A stretch of DNA of 64,000 nt, taken from Persicimonas caeni (GTDB taxonomy: Bacteria > Myxococcota_A > Bradymonadia > Bradymonadales > Bradymonadaceae). The notes under the pieces are model-generated. The model saw nothing but the letters and a program-made list of their open reading frames with translations, had not been told where the DNA came from and ran no database searches. The stretch is taken from contig NZ_CP041186.1 of the NCBI RefSeq assembly GCF_006517175.1, positions 4,925,074 through 4,989,073 of the forward strand, written 5' to 3'. Shown here piece after piece: positions 60,679 through 64,000 of the stretch. The translations under genes and the position numbers were made by a program. The stretch's first letter is position 1. Every line of letters begins with the position of its first letter.

Positions 60679-60702
60679 AGACTACTTGCTCGAGGGGTTG
60701 GC

Positions 60703-61719
60703 TTGCGAGAAGACGGCGGTCTACAAATTTACGGGCTCTTCGGGTGTCGACTCATATCCGATCGTGTGCTTCCGTTTGAAAGGGACGCCGATCGCGAAGA
60801 CGTTGCCTCCCTGACTTTGATTGAAGCAGCAGGTCTCCAAGACGCCATCAAGGACAAAGCGCTTTCTTGCTTTCACGATGTCGAAGATTATCCTGGCGGA
60901 CCACGACTCAGGGTTTCTCGCGCCGATGACAGCTTTCTTGTCGAGCATGGCGATTTTGCGCTCCAGCTTAAGCCTGCACAGCATCTCATCGAGTATTCGA
61001 TCGATGACTGTGGCAGAGACAATTTAAAGCTTGGTGCTGTGGTGGAGCGTGTCGCTCTACCGCTGTACCTGCTATTGGCGCATCGCACCATGTTAGGAAT
61101 TCATGCCAGCACGGTTCAGATCGACGAGCAGGCGTGGAGTTTCGTTGGCTCCTCTGGGGCGGGAAAATCGACAACCGCCGGAGAGTTGCTGAAGCATGGT
61201 GGAAGGCTCGTTGCAGACGATTTGACCCTTTACGACACTTCGACCGGTTCTCTCCTCCCTGGCGCCCCGGCCCTTCGATTGTGGAGCGCGCCAAACGAGG
61301 TGCCGGAAGCGATTCATGCCGTTCAATTGCATGAGGAGAGCGAAAAGCGCTGGTTTCGACTTGCCGCTCAGTATGCTCAGTCCAGACCAACACGCTTGTC
61401 GGGACTCATTGTCCTTGAGCCCCTTCCTGCTGAGCGACACAGAACAGGAAATTTAAAACTCGGGTTCGACGCATTAAGCGGTCAAACCGCGTTTGCTGCC
61501 ATCATGCCTCATGTCTTTAGTTTTTCGGCCGCTTCGTCCGAGTATCAGACTCGACTGTTTCGGAACGTACTCGATCTTGCTGGAATGGTGAGAGTGATCC
61601 GCTACAGATATCTGCGCTCCCCTTCCGGCGACCCTACACATGTACCGTCGCTCCGAGAGTGTCTAAGAGACTTAGAGTGTCTAAGCGAGAGTGCCGAAGA
61701 CAGAAAAGATTCCGCCTGA
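60703..61719 (+). CDS. HprK-like kinase of the lasso cluster
   Basis: The 338-residue protein resembles HPr kinase/phosphorylase-type P-loop proteins: Walker A FVGSSGAGKSTTAGELLKHG (near 147) and GRLVADDLTLYD as the acidic motif. Related kinases in some lasso clusters (for example that of paeninodin) phosphorylate the C-terminal Ser of the precursor; the core here ends in Leu, so another Ser or another substrate is implied. It starts with TTG at 60703 after GAGGGG; no other start fits as well. Confidence 0.8.
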   Translation: MREDGGLQIYGLFGCRLISDRVLPFERDADREDVASLTLIEAAGLQDAIKDKALSCFHDVEDYPGGPRLRVSRADDSFLVEHGDFALQLKPAQHLIEYSIDDCGRDNLKLGAVVERVALPLYLLLAHRTMLGIHASTVQIDEQAWSFVGSSGAGKSTTAGELLKHGGRLVADDLTLYDTSTGSLLPGAPALRLWSAPNEVPEAIHAVQLHEESEKRWFRLAAQYAQSRPTRLSGLIVLEPLPAERHRTGNLKLGFDALSGQTAFAAIMPHVFSFSAASSEYQTRLFRNVLDLAGMVRVIRYRYLRSPSGDPTHVPSLRECLRDLECLSESAEDRKDSA

Positions 61720-61744
61720 CACCACCAAATCCACTATAGGGTCA

Positions 61745-62167
61745 ATGAAACCTCTCCATCCGATCGCCCAAACCGAAATGCTGATCGCAATTGCCATCGC
61801 GCGCTTGGCGACCGAAGTCTTCAGCATCGAGCAACTCCTGAAGCTTGCCGGCGAAGCGGCGCAGTGGGCCGAACGCTTCCCGTCGTTCGACAGGCGGAGT
61901 CCTGACGAGTGGGCCGAGATCGCCGATCTGCTCGCCAACCGTGCATCGCGCCTGGTGCCGGGCGCTCAGTGCTTGCAGCGAGCGCTCGCCAGCAGGGTAT
62001 GGCTCGCTCGTCGGGGGATCGACGCCCAGATCGTTGTCGGTTTTCGAAAGCGCGGGACCCTCGAGGGGCACGCCTGGCTCGAGTTGCAACTGTCCGGAGG
62101 CCCGAGCACCCTCTTCAAAGGCTTCGAAGACGGCTACCGCGAGTCGTTTCGCGAGGCCGCGGCGTGA
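61745..62167 (+). CDS. lasso B2 leader peptidase (transglutaminase-like)
   Basis: The 140-residue protein is the B2 cysteine protease: ASRLVPGAQCLQRALASRVWLARRG has the catalytic Cys (about 76), and LEGHAWLEL the His (about 109). It removes the leader at the core's first Gly so that the cyclase can act. The start is uncertain: ATG at 61745 with AGGG near, or a GTG at 61691 that would overlap the kinase gene. Its stop overlaps the next gene by the GTGA of the nucleotidyltransferase start. Confidence 0.87.
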   Translation: MKPLHPIAQTEMLIAIAIARLATEVFSIEQLLKLAGEAAQWAERFPSFDRRSPDEWAEIADLLANRASRLVPGAQCLQRALASRVWLARRGIDAQIVVGFRKRGTLEGHAWLELQLSGGPSTLFKGFEDGYRESFREAAA

Positions 62168-63315
62168 CACGAGGACGCACCAACGAAGCGTTTCCGATCA
62201 ACGCTCCGATCACCTCGCTGGTCTCCCGTAGGATAGTGGAGGGAGGCTCTCGCCAACCCCGGGCCCCCGAACTCCTCATCCACCGGGCTGCCGAGCGCGG
62301 CGTCTTTCCCTTGATCTATCGTGTTCTCCTCGGGCGCGAAGGCGAGCTTCCACACGCGGCTCGTCGCTACTGGATCGAGCATGGGGCGCGTCTGGGACTC
62401 TATCGCACGGAGCTGGCGCGTGTGCACGAGGCGCTCGAGCACATCACACCCGTGGTCGTGCTCAAGGGAGAGCCGCTGTCGGTCCTGCTGTACGGAGATC
62501 CTCGGCTGCGGAATACCACCGATTTGGATTTGCTGAGCGCTCCCGAAAGCCTCCCCCAGGCAATCACAGCCCTCGCCGAGCTCGGCTATCGTCCAACGGA
62601 CGGCCCGAAGGCTAAGACCTGGGCCAGCAATCAATGCGCCCTGCTGCACGAGACCTACGGCACCCTTATTGAATTGCACTGGCGGATCGCCTTTCCCTAT
62701 CTGCCCAGCCCAGAGATCAGCCAATTGCTGCGCGAGACGATCGCGGTCGAGATCGGCGATCGCACCTACCGCTCGCTTCGCCCCGAGTTGCTCTTTTTCC
62801 AGCTCTGTTACCATTTCCACCAGCATCGCGGGTTTCTGAAGGGGCTATTGGACATCACCGGCTGGATCGATCGCTTCGAGAGTTCTGCAGATCTAGACGA
62901 GATCCGTGCGATGGCCGATCGGCTGGGCCTGAACGGGCTGATCCAGTGGCCGCTACACGTCCTGAACCTCTTCACGGGCCATAAGAGCCGGCTTTACGAG
63001 CCAACAGCGGACCCTTTTGTTCGGGCCTGGGCTGCATGGACGGCTGCCAAGCTGGAGCGCGACTTCATCGAGTTGCGGCCACGGACGCGGGTCGAGAGGT
63101 GGCTGGATGAACAGAGTTTTGGCGCCAAATTGGTCACTTCCATGCTCCAGGGGGCGAGTATGACGGTAGCTGATGGGATCTTCCCGAAGATCTCCACCGC
63201 CGTTCGCCCGGTGATCTTCGGCCCGCACCGGCTCGGAAGGGGCCTGTTTGGGGCCTTGGAGCGCCTGGGGGCGGTCGATCGCGACCGGCTTTACGAGTCG
63301 CGGATACTTGGCTGA
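62164..63315 (+). CDS. nucleotidyltransferase-like protein of the lasso cluster
   Basis: The 383-residue protein has the nucleotidyltransferase pattern VVVLKGEPLSVLLYGDPRLRNTTDLDLL (near 98-126), with the metal-binding DLD. YHFHQHRGFLKGLLDITGWIDRF is a helical continuation. Such proteins occur in many lasso clusters with an HprK-like kinase and may add a nucleotide or phosphate group to the peptide; their exact role is not settled. The start is the GTG overlapping the previous TGA. The open frame extends upstream without signals. Confidence 0.82.
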   Translation: MTRGRTNEAFPINAPITSLVSRRIVEGGSRQPRAPELLIHRAAERGVFPLIYRVLLGREGELPHAARRYWIEHGARLGLYRTELARVHEALEHITPVVVLKGEPLSVLLYGDPRLRNTTDLDLLSAPESLPQAITALAELGYRPTDGPKAKTWASNQCALLHETYGTLIELHWRIAFPYLPSPEISQLLRETIAVEIGDRTYRSLRPELLFFQLCYHFHQHRGFLKGLLDITGWIDRFESSADLDEIRAMADRLGLNGLIQWPLHVLNLFTGHKSRLYEPTADPFVRAWAAWTAAKLERDFIELRPRTRVERWLDEQSFGAKLVTSMLQGASMTVADGIFPKISTAVRPVIFGPHRLGRGLFGALERLGAVDRDRLYESRILG

Positions 63316-63324
63316 AGCCTACAC

Positions 63325-63352
63325 TTGACAAGCCTTCGGAAAGCTCTATTAT
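63325..63352 (+). promoter_or_regulatory. sigma-70-type promoter of rpsL
   Basis: TTGACA (63325-63330) and TATTAT (63347-63352) are spaced by 16 bases, the best match to the housekeeping consensus in the window. It lies about 150 bases before rpsL, leaving room for a leader RNA. Confidence 0.8.
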
Positions 63353-63505
63353 CCCGCCTCCTAAAGTCCGCTCGTCCCGCGTGTGCGAAATTCGAACTCG
63401 TGCAGGTGTGTTTTGGCGTGCGGAGAAGAGTTTGACGCACAGACAGTGGCCCTGAGCTGCAGTGGCGACAGGCCCGCGCAATGTGAATCTTACAGGTAGA
63501 AGCAG

Positions 63506-63877
<372 letters not shown>

Positions 63878-63928
63878 GCAGCCCCTTTGCGGCTGTGGAG
63901 CGGCGGTCAAAACAGAACAGGTTAGAAG

Positions 63929-64000
63929 ATGCCCAGAAAAGGACCAGTCCCAAAGCGTGATACTCTGCCGGATCCGAAGTTCGGCGAGAAGAATATCACT
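63929..64000 (+). CDS. rpsG: 30S ribosomal protein S7, N-terminal fragment
   Basis: The start MPRKGPVPKRDTLPDPKFG is typical of S7, which organises the head of the 30S subunit. It is truncated by the right edge of the window. It is cotranscribed with rpsL. Confidence 0.95.
   Translation, partial: MPRKGPVPKRDTLPDPKFGEKNIT

Overview
This is a high-GC bacterial window, probably chromosomal because it ends in the housekeeping rpsL-rpsG genes. It is rich in Asp/Glu-heavy secreted proteins: many lipoproteins with lipobox signals, thrombospondin type 3 calcium-binding repeats, PKD/REJ-like and FG-GAP domains, and a MYXO-CTERM-like C-terminal tail. Together with a class II HMG-CoA reductase, this suggests a predatory or surface-associated deltaproteobacterium-like organism (Bradymonadales or Myxococcota type). 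That placement is inference from protein style, not from a marker gene.

Layout. 1-1480: two GT4 glycosyltransferases on the minus strand (one cut by the window edge). 1614-4253: an RND/MMPL-type exporter. 4501-9896: three lipoproteins (PKD plus lamin-tail; thrombospondin-3 plus amidase; alpha/beta hydrolase). 9964-16150: a mobile and repeat-rich zone. It holds an IS with a DDE transposase, an array of about fifteen 41-bp degenerate tandem repeats whose hairpin arms co-vary, and an IS110/IS1111-type element sitting between 60-bp direct repeats. Two paralogous lipoproteins with the same promoter and terminator motif lie on either side of this element. 17118-17714: a stand-alone diadenylate cyclase (DAC) domain protein. 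17853-19544: a collagen-repeat lipoprotein.

19742-36641 is the most unusual part. It is a five-gene, co-directional run encoding a membrane vWA protein, a large tubulin/FtsZ-like protein (GGTGSG loop), a second huge membrane protein with a tubulin-like N-terminal glycine loop, a 1621-residue membrane protein that fuses an SF2-helicase-like core and an MZB/DUF1998-like module to a degenerate transglutaminase-like domain, and a lipoprotein. The genes overlap or nearly touch, apart from one 180-bp repeat-filled gap. I read this as one multi-protein envelope machine; its function is unknown. Immediately downstream are a macro-domain protein and a REP-associated Y1 transposase (RAYT) with its cognate palindromes. 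Three of these palindromes lie in frame inside the helicase-like gene.

38749-52309 is mostly ordinary: an unknown helical protein, a HEAT-like secreted protein, HMG-CoA reductase, an outer-membrane protein, an aminotransferase, a Nudix hydrolase, a Dps protein, a FabH-like ketosynthase and two lipoproteins (one with vWA). 52536-56009 is a 1157-residue FG-GAP/PKD surface protein.

56427-63315 is a lasso-peptide gene cluster: cyclase, a 57-residue precursor, ABC exporter, PqqD-like RRE, HprK-like kinase, B2 leader peptidase and a nucleotidyltransferase-like protein. It probably makes a modified lasso peptide with a Gly1-Asp8 ring. A clear sigma-70 promoter at 63325-63352 then starts the rpsL-rpsG ribosomal operon.
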